From: Thalassobellus sp050294475
Lineage (GTDB): Bacteria > Bacteroidota > Bacteroidia > Flavobacteriales > Flavobacteriaceae
Direction: 5' to 3'
Assembly (NCBI GenBank): GCA_050294475.1
Contig: JBNKOE010000003.1
Span: forward strand, 178,657-242,656
Length of the DNA stretch: 64,000 nucleotides
Shown here: one piece after another, positions 1 to 10,098 of the stretch
Numbering within the stretch: position 1 is the first letter of the stretch
Layout of the letters: every line of letters begins with the position of its first letter
Translations under genes and position numbers: made by a program
The notes under the pieces: model-generated
What the model saw: only the letters and a program-made list of their open reading frames with translations
The model's database searches: none
What the model was told of the DNA's origin: nothing

Positions 1-787
1 AAAAGGAGTCTATATTACCAATATCTGTCCAATAGCCTTCATATTGAAAGCTTAATGTTTTGTGTTTATCAATAGATTGCGGAATAATTTCTTTACCAAA
101 ATCGATGGTAGATTCATCATTCATTAATTCGATTAAAAGATCTCTATTAAAGATATAAATACCCATAGATGCTAGGTAATTTCTACCTTGATCTTTCATT
201 TCATCACTAACTTCAGAGGTCCAATCAGGTAATAAACTAGCATCTGGTTTTTCAATAAAAGAGGTAACAACACTTTCGTCGTTTGCTTTTAAAATACCAA
301 AAGAAGTGGCATCTTTTGCATTAACAGGAATAGTGGCAATTGAAATTTCAGCATTGCTTTTTTCATGAGCAGCAATCATTTTATCATAATCCATTTGATA
401 AAGTTGATCTCCAGAAAGTATTAATGCATATTCAAAATCGTGTCTTAAAAAATGATGCATACTTTGTCTAACAGCATCAGCAGTTCCTTGAAACCACCCT
501 TTGTTACCAGGTGTTTGTTCTGCTGCAAGTACATCAACAAAAGCACTACTAAAAAAGCTAAAATGATAGGTGTCTTTAATATGTCGGTTTAAAGAAGCAG
601 AATTAAATTGTGTTAAAACAAACATACGTTTAATGTCAGCATTAATACAATTTGATATAGGAATATCAACTAATCTATATTTACCTGCAATGGGTACTGC
701 TGGTTTAGATCTTTGTTCTGTTAATGGATGTAGTCTAGAACCTTGTCCTCCACCTAAAATGATGGATAAAACCTTGTTATTAATCAT
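1..787 (-). CDS. glgC: Glucose-1-phosphate adenylyltransferase, C-terminus cut by window edge
   Basis: Makes ADP-glucose from glucose-1-phosphate and ATP, the donor for glycogen synthesis in the cytoplasm. The reverse strand reads from an ATG at 787 and stays open to base 1 (about 262 residues). Seen are the nucleotidyltransferase signature ILGGGQGSRLHPLT near residue 9, followed by the RSKPAVPIAGKYRLVDIPIS segment that binds substrate in this family, then GWFQGTADAVRQ and the SGDQLYQMDY metal-binding stretch. The C-terminal beta-helix lies outside the window. The start lies 2 bases after the glgA stop, so the pair is one leftward operon. Family assignment is secure; allosteric control cannot be read here. 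Confidence 0.95.
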   Translation of the reverse strand, partial: MINNKVLSIILGGGQGSRLHPLTEQRSKPAVPIAGKYRLVDIPISNCINADIKRMFVLTQFNSASLNRHIKDTYHFSFFSSAFVDVLAAEQTPGNKGWFQGTADAVRQSMHHFLRHDFEYALILSGDQLYQMDYDKMIAAHEKSNAEISIATIPVNAKDATSFGILKANDESVVTSFIEKPDASLLPDWTSEVSDEMKDQGRNYLASMGIYIFNRDLLIELMNDESTIDFGKEIIPQSIDKHKTLSFQYEGYWTDIGNIDSF

Positions 788-789
788 AT

Positions 790-2202
790 TCAGTCCGTTT
801 TTATAGTGTTATATAAATTTATGTATTCTTTAGCAGAAACATCCCATGAGTGATCTAATTTCATGATGTTGTTTCTTATTGTTTTATATTTTGTTTGATC
901 ATTATAAAGCGTAACGCCTCTATCAATAGCTTCTGTAATTTCTGAAACAGTTACGTTTTCATGACAAATACCAAAACCATTTTCTTCAGTAATATCAATA
1001 ACGGTGTCTTTTAAACCACCAATGCTTCTAACAATAGGAATGGTTCCGTATCTTAAAGCATACATTTGGTTTAATCCACAAGGTTCTACTCGAGAAGGCA
1101 TTAGTAAAAAATCTGCCCCGGCGTATATGATATGAGAAAGTTTTTCGTCATATCCTATAAAGGCATTGTATGTACCAATATAATCTTTTTTTAATAATTT
1201 TAATTGGTTTTCAACTAAATCATTTCCAGAACCTAATAATAATATGGTGGCGTTATTTTTTTCTAAAGCAATTTTGAAAGCTTCGGGAAATAAATCAGAA
1301 CCTTTTTCGTCTACTAAACGACCAATGAAAGCAAAAAGTGGTTTTTCAAAATCTAAATTAAAAGTATCGCACAAATATTTTTTGTTTGCTTTGGCTCCAG
1401 CTTTAACAGTTTTAGAATTGTAATTTTTAATTATGTAATGATCTGTTTCTGGGTTCCAAACTTTCCAATCAATACCATTTAATATACCTGTGCATTTTTT
1501 ACTTTCGGCACTAAGTAAACTTTCTAAACCGTTTGCTGCTTCTTTTAATTCTTCCATATAGCTAGGAGAAACTGTAGTAACACTCCAAGCACATTTAATT
1601 GCTGATGCTAAAGGGTTTATGGAGCCTCCCCAGTCTAATAAACCTACTTTTTCAAAATTAAAAGGAGGAATTAAACCTACTTTTTCATGTGAAAACCATC
1701 CTTGATATTGTGCATTATGAATGGTTAATATATTGGGAATCTTTCTGAAAGCTTCATATTTATAACTTTCTTGAAGCATAAACGGAATTAAGCCTGTATG
1801 ATGATCGTGACAATGAATAATATTTGGATAGTTATCCCAAGTTAGTAACCAGTCTAAAGCCGCAATTTGGAACGATAAAAATCGTTCGGTGTCATTCATT
1901 GAATAAACATAATCTTTAAACAGAAGCTCTGGAACATCAATAAAAAACACATCAAAATCTAAGGTGTTTTCAGTTAATGTTAAAACACGAAAATCATAAG
2001 GTTCTGCGCCTAAATTTATAACACCATTATATATGGTATGAAAACTATGTTCTTTGGTAAACTTGTTGTCGTAAAAAGGCATAATAACTTGAGAAGATGT
2101 ATTCGAGCCTTTTTGATATTTAGGTAATGCTCCAACAACATCTGCAAGTCCTCCAACTTTAGCAACCGGATAGCATTCTGCGCTTATATGTATAATATTC
2201 AT
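790..2202 (-). CDS. glgA: Glycogen (starch) synthase, GT5
   Basis: Transfers glucose from ADP-glucose to the growing alpha-1,4-glucan. 470 residues, the usual GlgA length. The N-terminal Rossmann domain opens with MNIIHISAECYPVAKVGGLA, including the KVGGL ADP-glucose loop near residue 15. HCHDHHTGLIPF follows near 130, then GRLVDEKGSDLF near 295 and the acceptor/donor motif EPCGLNQMYALRYGTIPIV near 375, as in GT5 enzymes. ATG start at 2202. It lies immediately upstream of glgC with a 2-base gap, so synthase and donor-forming enzyme are co-expressed. No branching enzyme is visible within the window. Confidence 0.95.
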   Translation of the reverse strand: MNIIHISAECYPVAKVGGLADVVGALPKYQKGSNTSSQVIMPFYDNKFTKEHSFHTIYNGVINLGAEPYDFRVLTLTENTLDFDVFFIDVPELLFKDYVYSMNDTERFLSFQIAALDWLLTWDNYPNIIHCHDHHTGLIPFMLQESYKYEAFRKIPNILTIHNAQYQGWFSHEKVGLIPPFNFEKVGLLDWGGSINPLASAIKCAWSVTTVSPSYMEELKEAANGLESLLSAESKKCTGILNGIDWKVWNPETDHYIIKNYNSKTVKAGAKANKKYLCDTFNLDFEKPLFAFIGRLVDEKGSDLFPEAFKIALEKNNATILLLGSGNDLVENQLKLLKKDYIGTYNAFIGYDEKLSHIIYAGADFLLMPSRVEPCGLNQMYALRYGTIPIVRSIGGLKDTVIDITEENGFGICHENVTVSEITEAIDRGVTLYNDQTKYKTIRNNIMKLDHSWDVSAKEYINLYNTIKTD

Positions 2203-2530
2203 TTGTGTTATTTATGAATTTCATAAACTTACAAAATAAATAGGAACCTTTTTTATAGAAGTATATTTTTAAAGAAAAAATTGTAGAATTGGAATTTATC
2301 AAAATTATCAATAACGAAAATTAAAAAAAGCGTAAAAATAATGCTAATCATTCAATTAAAAATTCTGACAAAAAAGAAAAACTTAATTTTTAAGCTTTGG
2401 CCTTATTGTTAAGTGAATGAACTGAATTTATAATCATTCAACTTTAAAACTTTATTAGGTGCTTTTATATTATTTTCTTTCAAGATAAAAGTAAAATGAA
2501 TATATCTTTGTCTTTCACAGTATTTATTTT
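2203..2530. other. Divergent intergenic region glgA / sensor kinase
   Basis: 328 bases of very AT-rich DNA between the glgA start and the kinase start. No reading frame with coding character was seen. The only recognisable signal is a TAnnTTTG box for the rightward kinase; no clear box was found for glgA. Confidence 0.6.
2503..2510 (+). promoter_or_regulatory. -7 box TATCTTTG of the kinase operon
   Basis: Matches the Bacteroidota sigma-A -7 consensus TAnnTTTG, 20 bases before the ATG at 2531. No convincing -33 TTG could be fixed. Confidence 0.5.
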
Positions 2531-4603
2531 ATGTTTAAAAATTACTTCTTTATAATATTATTTCTGCTTTTGTGCTTACAAATAAGTGGGCAAACCAAAA
2601 CCTTTAAAAAGCAGTTAGATAGTATTCAATCTTTAAGACAATTATCTAAAAATAAAGATTTTGATTTAGAAATTAGAATAGAATATGCTAAAAAAGCTTG
2701 TGAGTTATCTTATAAAACACAAGTGGATTCTGTTATTTTAAAATCTAATAGAAACCTTTCATATGTTTATATTTATAATCTTAGTAAAAAGCATTCTAGA
2801 GAGTCAATAAATATAAGTTTTAAAAATTTAGAATTAGCATATAAGCTTAAAGATACTTTTAATATAGCATATATAAACTTGGATATCGGGTTTGCGTATC
2901 ATAATTTAGAAAAAAATGATAGTGCTTATTATTATTATTATAATTCATTAAAAATATTTAGATATTTTAAATCGTTGAATAGTAATGAGAATTACATAAA
3001 TCAATCTTTAATACTTTTGAACATTGCTTATTTACAGATAAGTGAGCGTGATTATATAGGAGGTCAAGTTAATATCATAAAAGCAATAAACTTATTGCTG
3101 AAAACCCCTAAAACAGAAAAGAGTCTACAAATTTTATGGGGTTTGTATAACAATTTAGCTTTAAATTTACATGAGCTAAAAGAGTATGAAAAGGCCTTAA
3201 TGTATTATGAAAAGGCGCTAGTAGTTAGTGCTAAAACGGAAAGGAGTTATGAATCTTTATTATTTACAAATATAAATATAGCCGAATTATATAGAGAAAC
3301 TGAGAAATATGAAGATGCCTTTAAAATATATAATAAACTGCTAGAAGATAAAACTTTAGAAGAAAAAGTCCCCGCTTCTTATGGTACCATATTAAATAAT
3401 ATTGCTTATAATTTGTTTATAGATAAAAATAAAGATTATAAGAAAATAGACTCTTTATTTACTAAGGCACAAAATATTTTTTCTGATTTAGATTTGTTTT
3501 ATGAAATTTCTTCAGGAAGCAATGACATGGCAGAGTTTTATTATGGAACTAACAAAAAAGAAAAAGCATTATTTTATTCTAGAAAGGCCTATGAATATGG
3601 GAAAAAAGCGAATTGTAATTTTGAAGTATTAAGAGCATTAAAAATGCTTTCAAAGCTTCATGAAGGTAATGAGGGTAAAACCTATTTATACGAATACATT
3701 AAACTTAACGATAGTTTAATTGATGCAGAACGTGCCAATAGAAATAAATACGCTAGAATACAATTTGAAACCGACCAATATATAAAAGAAACAAAGCGTT
3801 TAAGTACTCAAAACATATTAATATTGGTTATTGCAGGTATTGTTATACTAAGTTTATGTTTACTATATTTTATTAGGCTACAAAGCGATAAAAATAAGAG
3901 TCTTCTTTTTGATAAGGAACAACAACAAGCCAATCAAGAAATTTACGGTTTAATGCTTAAGCAACAAGCCAAATTAGAAGAAGCCAGATTACAAGAACGT
4001 CATAGAATATCGGAAGATTTACATGATGGTATATTACCAAGGTTATTTGGTACTAGAATGGGCATGGGTTTTTTAGATATAAAAGGAGATGAAAGTACCT
4101 TAAAACAATATAATAAGTTTATAGATGAGGTGCAAAAAATAGAAAAGGAAGTAAGAGATGTGTCTCATGAGTTAAAAAGCGATAATATTGGTTTAGAAAC
4201 TAATTTTGAGTCTATTATAAAAGCGTATATAAAGGCTCAAAGCTTGGTAGGAAATTTTAAATATAAAATTATAAATGAAGGTGAAATAAAATTCGAGTTA
4301 TTTAATGAGACCTTACGGGTTGAAATTTATCGAATCATTCAAGAGGCTATACAAAACATAGTAAAGCATGCAAAAGCTATAAGTGTTTCAGTTTCTTTCA
4401 CTTTGAAAGATGATGTTTTAAAAATTAAAATAGTAGATGATGGCATTGGGTTTAATACAGAAAAAAAGCATAAAGGGATAGGCTTAAAAAATATAGCATC
4501 AAGAGTTTTAAAATTAGAAGGCGAACTTAAAATAAAATCATTTCCAGATAATAATAAAGGAACAGAGTTTGATATAAAAATACCTATTAAAAAAGGTTTT
4601 TAA
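2531..4603 (+). CDS. TPR-containing sensor histidine kinase (HisKA_3 / NarX type)
   Basis: 690-residue membrane kinase. A signal peptide (about residues 1-20, ending LQISGQ) is followed by a periplasmic or exported region with tetratricopeptide-like helical pairs (about 30-400, e.g. NNLALNLHELKEYEKALMYY). One transmembrane segment follows at about 427-449 and then a coiled coil. The HisKA_3 dimerisation motif ERHRISEDLHDGILPRL carries the probable phospho-acceptor His498. The ATPase domain shows QEAIQNIVKHA (N box), VDDGIGF (G1) and KGIGLKNIASR (G2). The response regulator starts 2 bases after its stop, so the two form a cognate pair. Such TPR kinases are common in Flavobacteria; the signal is unknown. 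Confidence 0.9.
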   Translation: MFKNYFFIILFLLLCLQISGQTKTFKKQLDSIQSLRQLSKNKDFDLEIRIEYAKKACELSYKTQVDSVILKSNRNLSYVYIYNLSKKHSRESINISFKNLELAYKLKDTFNIAYINLDIGFAYHNLEKNDSAYYYYYNSLKIFRYFKSLNSNENYINQSLILLNIAYLQISERDYIGGQVNIIKAINLLLKTPKTEKSLQILWGLYNNLALNLHELKEYEKALMYYEKALVVSAKTERSYESLLFTNINIAELYRETEKYEDAFKIYNKLLEDKTLEEKVPASYGTILNNIAYNLFIDKNKDYKKIDSLFTKAQNIFSDLDLFYEISSGSNDMAEFYYGTNKKEKALFYSRKAYEYGKKANCNFEVLRALKMLSKLHEGNEGKTYLYEYIKLNDSLIDAERANRNKYARIQFETDQYIKETKRLSTQNILILVIAGIVILSLCLLYFIRLQSDKNKSLLFDKEQQQANQEIYGLMLKQQAKLEEARLQERHRISEDLHDGILPRLFGTRMGMGFLDIKGDESTLKQYNKFIDEVQKIEKEVRDVSHELKSDNIGLETNFESIIKAYIKAQSLVGNFKYKIINEGEIKFELFNETLRVEIYRIIQEAIQNIVKHAKAISVSVSFTLKDDVLKIKIVDDGIGFNTEKKHKGIGLKNIASRVLKLEGELKIKSFPDNNKGTEFDIKIPIKKGF

Positions 4604-4605
4604 GT

Positions 4606-5283
4606 ATGACAGAATTATTAAATGTTTTAATTATAGAAGACCATCCGTTAATTGTTAGTGCTTATGAAAATGCACTTAAACTTATAAGTGAAAATAATAA
4701 TAGATTAGAATTTGATATTGATGTTGCAATAAATTGTGACATTGCTTATAAAAAAATTAAGGAAGCATCAAATACTAAAAAAACAGATTTTATTTTTCTT
4801 GATATTAAGCTGCCAGTATCTAAAAAAGGAAAAATAATTTCAGGTGAAGATTTAGGTATTAAAATAAAAAAATTTTTACCAAAAGCTAAAATAATAGTGG
4901 CCACTACATATAATGATAATTATAGAATTAATTCAATTTTTAAAAGTATTAACCCTGATGGATTATTAATTAAAAATGATTTAAGTCCTAAAGAGCTTGT
5001 TGTAGCTATAGAAAGTGTTATAGAAAACACACCTTATTATAGCAAGTCTGTAGTACAATTAATGAGAAAGCAAGTATCTAACAACATAGTAATAGATGAA
5101 GTGGACAGAAAAATACTTTATGAATTATCTAGAGGAACAAAAATGAATGAATTGCCTCAGATAGTTTCGCTTTCAATTTCTGCCATAGAAAAAAGAAAAC
5201 GCATACTAAAAGAGCTTTTTAATTTAGATAAAAAAGATGATAGAGAGCTGATAAAAATAGCTGAGGAAAAAGGGTTTATTTAG
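4606..5283 (+). CDS. Response regulator, NarL/FixJ type
   Basis: 225 residues. Receiver domain: LNVLIIEDHPLIVSAY gives the acidic pocket (Glu10, Asp11) and FIFLDIKLP the phosphorylatable Asp66; the ATT/Y switch region follows at about residue 103. The C-terminal part (about 165-225) has a LuxR-like helix-turn-helix, ILYELSRGTKMNELPQIVSL followed by SISAIEKRKRILKELFNL, which would bind DNA when phosphorylated. It is translationally close to the kinase (2-base gap), so it is the probable output of that kinase. Targets are unknown. The receiver has a KKTDF/ISGEDLG insertion around 60-85, as often seen in the flavobacterial branch. Confidence 0.88.
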   Translation: MTELLNVLIIEDHPLIVSAYENALKLISENNNRLEFDIDVAINCDIAYKKIKEASNTKKTDFIFLDIKLPVSKKGKIISGEDLGIKIKKFLPKAKIIVATTYNDNYRINSIFKSINPDGLLIKNDLSPKELVVAIESVIENTPYYSKSVVQLMRKQVSNNIVIDEVDRKILYELSRGTKMNELPQIVSLSISAIEKRKRILKELFNLDKKDDRELIKIAEEKGFI

Positions 5284-5429
5284 TTTTTAAATGAGTAAAC
5301 AATTACACAAAAACCTTATTTATTTTAAGGAGAAACCTTTTTGTTTATACTCTTAGCTTCTCTATATTTGGATTGCTATTAGTAAATTATCAACAAGAGT
5401 TTATTTCTTAAGGGTAATCTTAAGAAACG

Positions 5430-5455
5430 GCATGATAAAAATATCATGCTGTTTT
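5430..5455 (+). terminator. Hairpin terminator after the two-component operon
   Basis: Stem GCATGATA / TATCATGC (5430-5437 / 5442-5449) with loop AAAA, followed by TGTTTTT. It lies between two convergent genes and may also serve lepA from the other side, where the T tract is weaker. Confidence 0.75.
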
Positions 5456-5468
5456 TATTTTCAATAAA

Positions 5469-7265
5469 CTAATCATTTAATTTTAAAACCGCCATAAATG
5501 CTTGTTGAGGTATTTCTACATTACCCACTTGACGCATACGTTTTTTACCTTTTTTCTGTTTTTCAAGTAATTTACGTTTACGAGAAATATCACCTCCATA
5601 ACATTTTGCTGTAACATCTTTACGTAAGGCTTTAATAGTTTCTCTCGAAATAATTTTAGCACCAATAGCTGCTTGAACAGGAATATCGAATTGCTGACGC
5701 GGAATAAGTTCTTTTAATTTTTCACACATTTTTTTACCAATACTTTGAGCATTATCAGCATGAATTAGTGCCGATAGCGCATCAACAGGTAAAGCGTTTA
5801 ATAAAATATCTAAACGTACAAGTTTTGATACTTTCATACCAATTGGATGATAATCAAAAGAGGCGTAACCTTTAGAAACTGTTTTTAAACGATCATAAAA
5901 ATCAAATACAATTTCTGCTAAAGGCATTTCAAAAGTCAATTCTACACGTTCGGGTGTTAAATAGGTTTGATTTAATACAAGTCCTCTTTTTTCAATACAA
6001 AGCGACATCACATTACCAACAAAATCTGATTTTGTTATAATGGTGGCTTTAATATAAGGTTCTTCAACTCTATTTACTGTTGAAGGATCTGGTAAATCTG
6101 ATGGGTTATTTACTATAAAAGCTTCATCAGGGTTTTTATTAGTAAAGGCATGGTACGATACATTGGGAACGGTAGTAATTACCGTCATATCAAACTCACG
6201 TTCTAAACGTTCTTGAATTATTTCCATATGAAGCATGCCTAGGAATCCGCAACGGAAACCAAAACCTAATGCCGCCGAACTTTCAGGTGCAAAAACTAAT
6301 GATGCATCGTTAAGCTGTAGTTTTTCCATCGAGTTACGAAGTTCTTCATAATCTTCTGTGTCAACAGGATAAATACCTGCAAATACCATGGGTTTTACAT
6401 CTTCAAAACCTTCAACAATATTTGTGGTTGGATTTGCAAAATCGGTAATAGTATCTCCAACTTTTACTTCTTTGGCAGTTTTAATACCAGTAATTAAGTA
6501 GCCAACATCACCTGTTTTAACACTTTGTTTAGCAATTTGTGTTAGTTTTAATGTGCCAACTTCATCAGCATAATATTCTTTATCGGTAGCAACAAATTTA
6601 ATTTTTTGTCCTTTTTTAATTTCGCCATTAAAAACTCTAAAATAGGTTTCAATACCTCTAAATGTATTGTAAACAGAATCGAAAATTAAGGCTTGTAATG
6701 GAGCGTTTGGATCGCCTTTTGGAGCAGGAACACGTTCAATAATAGCAGCTAAAATATTTTCAACTCCAAAACCTGTTTTTCCACTGGCATGAATAACTTC
6801 TTTAGGATCGCAACCTAAAAGGTCTACAATATCGTCGGTTACTTCTTCTGGGTTAGCACTAGGTAAATCGACTTTATTAAGAACTGGAATAATTTCTAAG
6901 TCGTTTTCTAATGCTAAATATAAATTAGAAATGGTTTGTGCTTGTATACTTTGTGCTGCATCTACAATAAGTAAAGCACCTTCACAAGCAGCAATAGAAC
7001 GGGAAACTTCGTATGAGAAATCTACGTGACCAGGTGTGTCTATTAAGTTTAGAACATATTTTTCGCCTTTATATTCATAATCCATTTGTATGGCGTGCGA
7101 TTTAATGGTAATACCACGTTCGCGCTCTAAATCCATATTATCTAGTAATTGCGCTTGTTGTTCTCTAGCGGTTACCGATCCTGTAAAATCTAACAAGCGG
7201 TCGGCAAGTGTGCTTTTACCGTGATCTATATGTGCAATGATGCAAAAGTTTCTAATGTTCTTCAT
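5469..7265 (-). CDS. lepA: Elongation factor 4 (back-translocating GTPase LepA)
   Basis: Ribosomal GTPase that back-translocates or remodels stalled ribosomes. 598 residues from ATG 7265, exactly the family length. A TTG two codons upstream extends the frame but is less likely. G motifs: AHIDHGKSTLADRLL (G1), RGITIKSH (G2), DTPGHVDF (G3), NKVDLP (G4). The EF4-specific C-terminal domain ends RKRKLLEKQKKGKKRMR before VGNVEIPQQAFMAVL. Monocistronic, with its own -7 box just upstream and a shared hairpin downstream. Confidence 0.97.
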   Translation of the reverse strand: MKNIRNFCIIAHIDHGKSTLADRLLDFTGSVTAREQQAQLLDNMDLERERGITIKSHAIQMDYEYKGEKYVLNLIDTPGHVDFSYEVSRSIAACEGALLIVDAAQSIQAQTISNLYLALENDLEIIPVLNKVDLPSANPEEVTDDIVDLLGCDPKEVIHASGKTGFGVENILAAIIERVPAPKGDPNAPLQALIFDSVYNTFRGIETYFRVFNGEIKKGQKIKFVATDKEYYADEVGTLKLTQIAKQSVKTGDVGYLITGIKTAKEVKVGDTITDFANPTTNIVEGFEDVKPMVFAGIYPVDTEDYEELRNSMEKLQLNDASLVFAPESSAALGFGFRCGFLGMLHMEIIQERLEREFDMTVITTVPNVSYHAFTNKNPDEAFIVNNPSDLPDPSTVNRVEEPYIKATIITKSDFVGNVMSLCIEKRGLVLNQTYLTPERVELTFEMPLAEIVFDFYDRLKTVSKGYASFDYHPIGMKVSKLVRLDILLNALPVDALSALIHADNAQSIGKKMCEKLKELIPRQQFDIPVQAAIGAKIISRETIKALRKDVTAKCYGGDISRKRKLLEKQKKGKKRMRQVGNVEIPQQAFMAVLKLND

Positions 7266-7294
7266 AGTCAATAATCTTCATAAAAAAGATTTTG

Positions 7295-7302
7295 CAAATA
7301 TA
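7295..7302 (-). promoter_or_regulatory. -7 box TATATTTG of lepA
   Basis: Reverse-strand TAnnTTTG whose near edge is 30 bases upstream of the chosen lepA ATG at 7265. It fits the shorter lepA start. Confidence 0.5.
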
Positions 7303-7524
7303 GATTTTTTTTAAGTGAGCGTGAAAGATTGAGTATATGTTATTTATACATGCTATATGCAGTTCGCCCATTACATGTTTTTTTACAATATATTATTTGG
7401 TTCTTTACCTTAATTATTGACGAAGCATTTTGACTTTTTTAAAAAAGGTGTAACATTTACACTTTTAAACGTCATATAATATGTAGTTTTAAAAGAAATC
7501 AATCAAAATCAATCAAAGTAGCAA

Positions 7525-9999
7525 ATGCAAAAAACAGGATTAAATTTAGGAGTAAAGCAGTTATTAGGGTGTTTATTAGTATTCATTTTAATAAATACCA
7601 AACTGTATTCACAAGCAACAACTTCTGATACAAAAGAGGAAGTTTTGCTACCTGATATTGAAAAAATATACGTACATACAGATCGTAATTACTATACAAT
7701 GGGTGAGTCTTTATGGTATAAAGTGTATTCTGTATATGCTTATAATAATATACTTTTTGACAACAGTAAAGTGTTGTATGTTGAGTTAATTGATCCTGAT
7801 TCTAAAATAATAGCCCGACATAAAACAATGCTAGAAGCAGGTTTGGGTAATGGCGATTTTAAATTAACAGATTCTGTAGGAGTAAAAAAAGCAGGTACGT
7901 ATCAATTAAAAGCCTATACCAACTGGAGTCGAAATTTTGGAGATCATTTTGTTTTTAAAAAAGAGATTCAAATTTTGGATGTTTTTAATCAGATTTCAGA
8001 AAAAAGTGAAGTTTCTGCAAAAGAAAAAGTTAATAAAAAATTAGATAATGACATTGAAGAAGTTTCTAAAAACAATATCAAGGTTCAATTTTTCCCTGAA
8101 GGTGGCTCACTTATAGAAAATGTTTCAAGTATTGTTGCTTTTAAAGCTATTGATATTAATGGGTTCCCTTTAAAAATAAAAGGAAAAGTTTTTAATACAA
8201 ATAACGAATTAATTTCATTATTTGCCAGTACCCATGATGGTATGGGTAAGTTTGCTTTAAAACCCGTAAAAGGAGAACAGTATCATGCTCTAATAACCAC
8301 AACAAATACTGACGATATTGAAGTACTATTACCAAAAGCAAACAAGCAAGGGTATTTACTAAGTCATAAAAAGTTAAAGGGAAAAGATATTATAACCGTT
8401 AAAACCAATAAGGAAACTTTATTAAAACACCAAAATAAGCCAGTAACAATAATATGTACAACAAGAGGTGTTACCTATTTTCAGGGTACACAACCACTAC
8501 CCAATACAACATTTTCTTTTGAGTTACCTAAAGCAAATTTTCCAGAAGGCATTAGTCAAATAACATTATACGACTCAAATTTAAAACCACAAAGTGAACG
8601 TTTAATTTATGTTGAAAAAGAGCATGATTTTAAAGTAAACCTTACTACGAATAAGGAAATTTATAAACCAGAAGAAAAAGTAACAGTAACAGTGTCATCT
8701 AAATCTAGAACAGGTGAAGTTGTACCTGCTAGTTTTTCATTAAGTAGTACAGATACTAATGGTGTTGAAACGAAAGATTACGGCATGAATATCTGTTCTT
8801 ATTTCTTAATGCAGTCAGACATTAAAGGTAAAGTACATAACCCAGGTTATTATTTTGATGATTCAAATTTAAATAGATTACAGGATTTAGATTTATTACT
8901 TTTAACACAAGGGTGGCGAGATTTTTTATGGAAAACTATACCAAAAGTTAAAGATAGTATTACCTATCATAAAGAAAAAGGAATTACCATATCTGGTAAA
9001 GTAAAACAACTTTTTGGCAATAAACCTAAAGTTAATAGTAAGATTTCTCTAACTTTAATTAATAAAAATGGATTGATGGATGCTATTTTTGCTAATAGTT
9101 TAACAGATAGTTTGGGGCAGTTTAAATTTGAAAATTTAGTTTTTAAAGGACAAACCAATATGTTATTAAATGCAAAAGATAAAAATGGAAAGAATAAAGG
9201 AATGTTTGTTTTAGATTCTATACAATTACCACCAATGGATGTTAATTTTAAAGATACAGGAATTGTTTATACGCCAGAAAGTAACACTATAAAAGAAGAA
9301 GTATATAAAAAGCATGTTATGTTTGGTGTTCCTGTTGAGAATATATTAGATGAAGTTGAAATTATTGCAAAAAAGAAAGACGACAGTCCACAGAGTATAT
9401 ATGGAAATGCCGATAATACGTATGTTATAGATGAAAAAACCATGCATTTTAATGATTTATTTCAGTTGATACAATTTACTATACCAGGTATAATGGTAAG
9501 AGGAGGTAATATTGGGTTTGCTAGGTTTGGTGGTAAACCAGCATATATATTAATTGATGGTGCTGAATGGAGTCAAGCAGATTTAAGAGGTATTAATACT
9601 GATGACGTTGCAAAAATTGAAGCCTTTAAGGGGCCAAGTGCTGCTGTATTTGGTTTAAGAGGCGGAAACGGTGTTATTATAATTTACACAAAAGAAGGAA
9701 AAATTAGTAGGAAGTCTATGCCGCTATTTCATTCTATAAAACAAAAAGTAGAAGGATTTTATAATGCTCGTATTTTTTATTCGCCAGACTTAGAAAACCC
9801 ATCTGAAGAAATAGATTCTAGTTTAACCATCCGTAATACCTTGTATTGGAACCCTTATATGCATCCAGGTGAAGCAGGAACCACAAAGGTTACTTATTAT
9901 AATAGTGAAGTTCAAACCAAAATAAAAGTAACTTTAGAAGGTATTACAGCAACAGGGATTCCTGTTGTTAAGCATGCTTATTATAGTGTTGAAGAATAG
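7525..9999 (+). CDS. MG2-type envelope protein with TonB-receptor plug domain, no barrel
   Basis: 824 residues. A signal peptide (about 1-31, ending INTKLYSQA) precedes an alpha-2-macroglobulin MG2-like segment (EKIYVHTDRNYYTMGESLWY, about residue 50), further beta-sandwich repeats, a carboxypeptidase-regulatory-like fold (GITISGKVKQLFG, about 490) and a TonB-dependent receptor plug (about 615-735, with IDEKTMHFNDLFQLIQFTIP and VAKIEAFKGPSAAVFGLRGG). No 22-strand barrel follows; only about 90 residues remain. Proteins of this build are common in Bacteroidota and are usually annotated TonB-dependent receptor plug protein; they are thought to work at the outer membrane. It sits between lepA and the LytS/LytTR pair without overlap. 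Function unknown. Confidence 0.8.
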   Translation: MQKTGLNLGVKQLLGCLLVFILINTKLYSQATTSDTKEEVLLPDIEKIYVHTDRNYYTMGESLWYKVYSVYAYNNILFDNSKVLYVELIDPDSKIIARHKTMLEAGLGNGDFKLTDSVGVKKAGTYQLKAYTNWSRNFGDHFVFKKEIQILDVFNQISEKSEVSAKEKVNKKLDNDIEEVSKNNIKVQFFPEGGSLIENVSSIVAFKAIDINGFPLKIKGKVFNTNNELISLFASTHDGMGKFALKPVKGEQYHALITTTNTDDIEVLLPKANKQGYLLSHKKLKGKDIITVKTNKETLLKHQNKPVTIICTTRGVTYFQGTQPLPNTTFSFELPKANFPEGISQITLYDSNLKPQSERLIYVEKEHDFKVNLTTNKEIYKPEEKVTVTVSSKSRTGEVVPASFSLSSTDTNGVETKDYGMNICSYFLMQSDIKGKVHNPGYYFDDSNLNRLQDLDLLLLTQGWRDFLWKTIPKVKDSITYHKEKGITISGKVKQLFGNKPKVNSKISLTLINKNGLMDAIFANSLTDSLGQFKFENLVFKGQTNMLLNAKDKNGKNKGMFVLDSIQLPPMDVNFKDTGIVYTPESNTIKEEVYKKHVMFGVPVENILDEVEIIAKKKDDSPQSIYGNADNTYVIDEKTMHFNDLFQLIQFTIPGIMVRGGNIGFARFGGKPAYILIDGAEWSQADLRGINTDDVAKIEAFKGPSAAVFGLRGGNGVIIIYTKEGKISRKSMPLFHSIKQKVEGFYNARIFYSPDLENPSEEIDSSLTIRNTLYWNPYMHPGEAGTTKVTYYNSEVQTKIKVTLEGITATGIPVVKHAYYSVEE

Positions 10000-10098
10000 A
10001 GAGCAATTTAATTTCAAATAATGCAGTTCATCAGAAAAGTATTTTTCCTCATGGGGTTATAAAGTTTATTTGTAGTATAAATATTTAAATTTACTGTG

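Noticed and set aside
570..806. 78-codon forward frame inside glgC
   Set aside because: Antisense to the well-matched adenylyltransferase; no start context or family.
7266..7271. TTG start giving LepA two more residues
   Set aside because: ATG 7265 gives the standard 598-residue protein with the family N-terminus.
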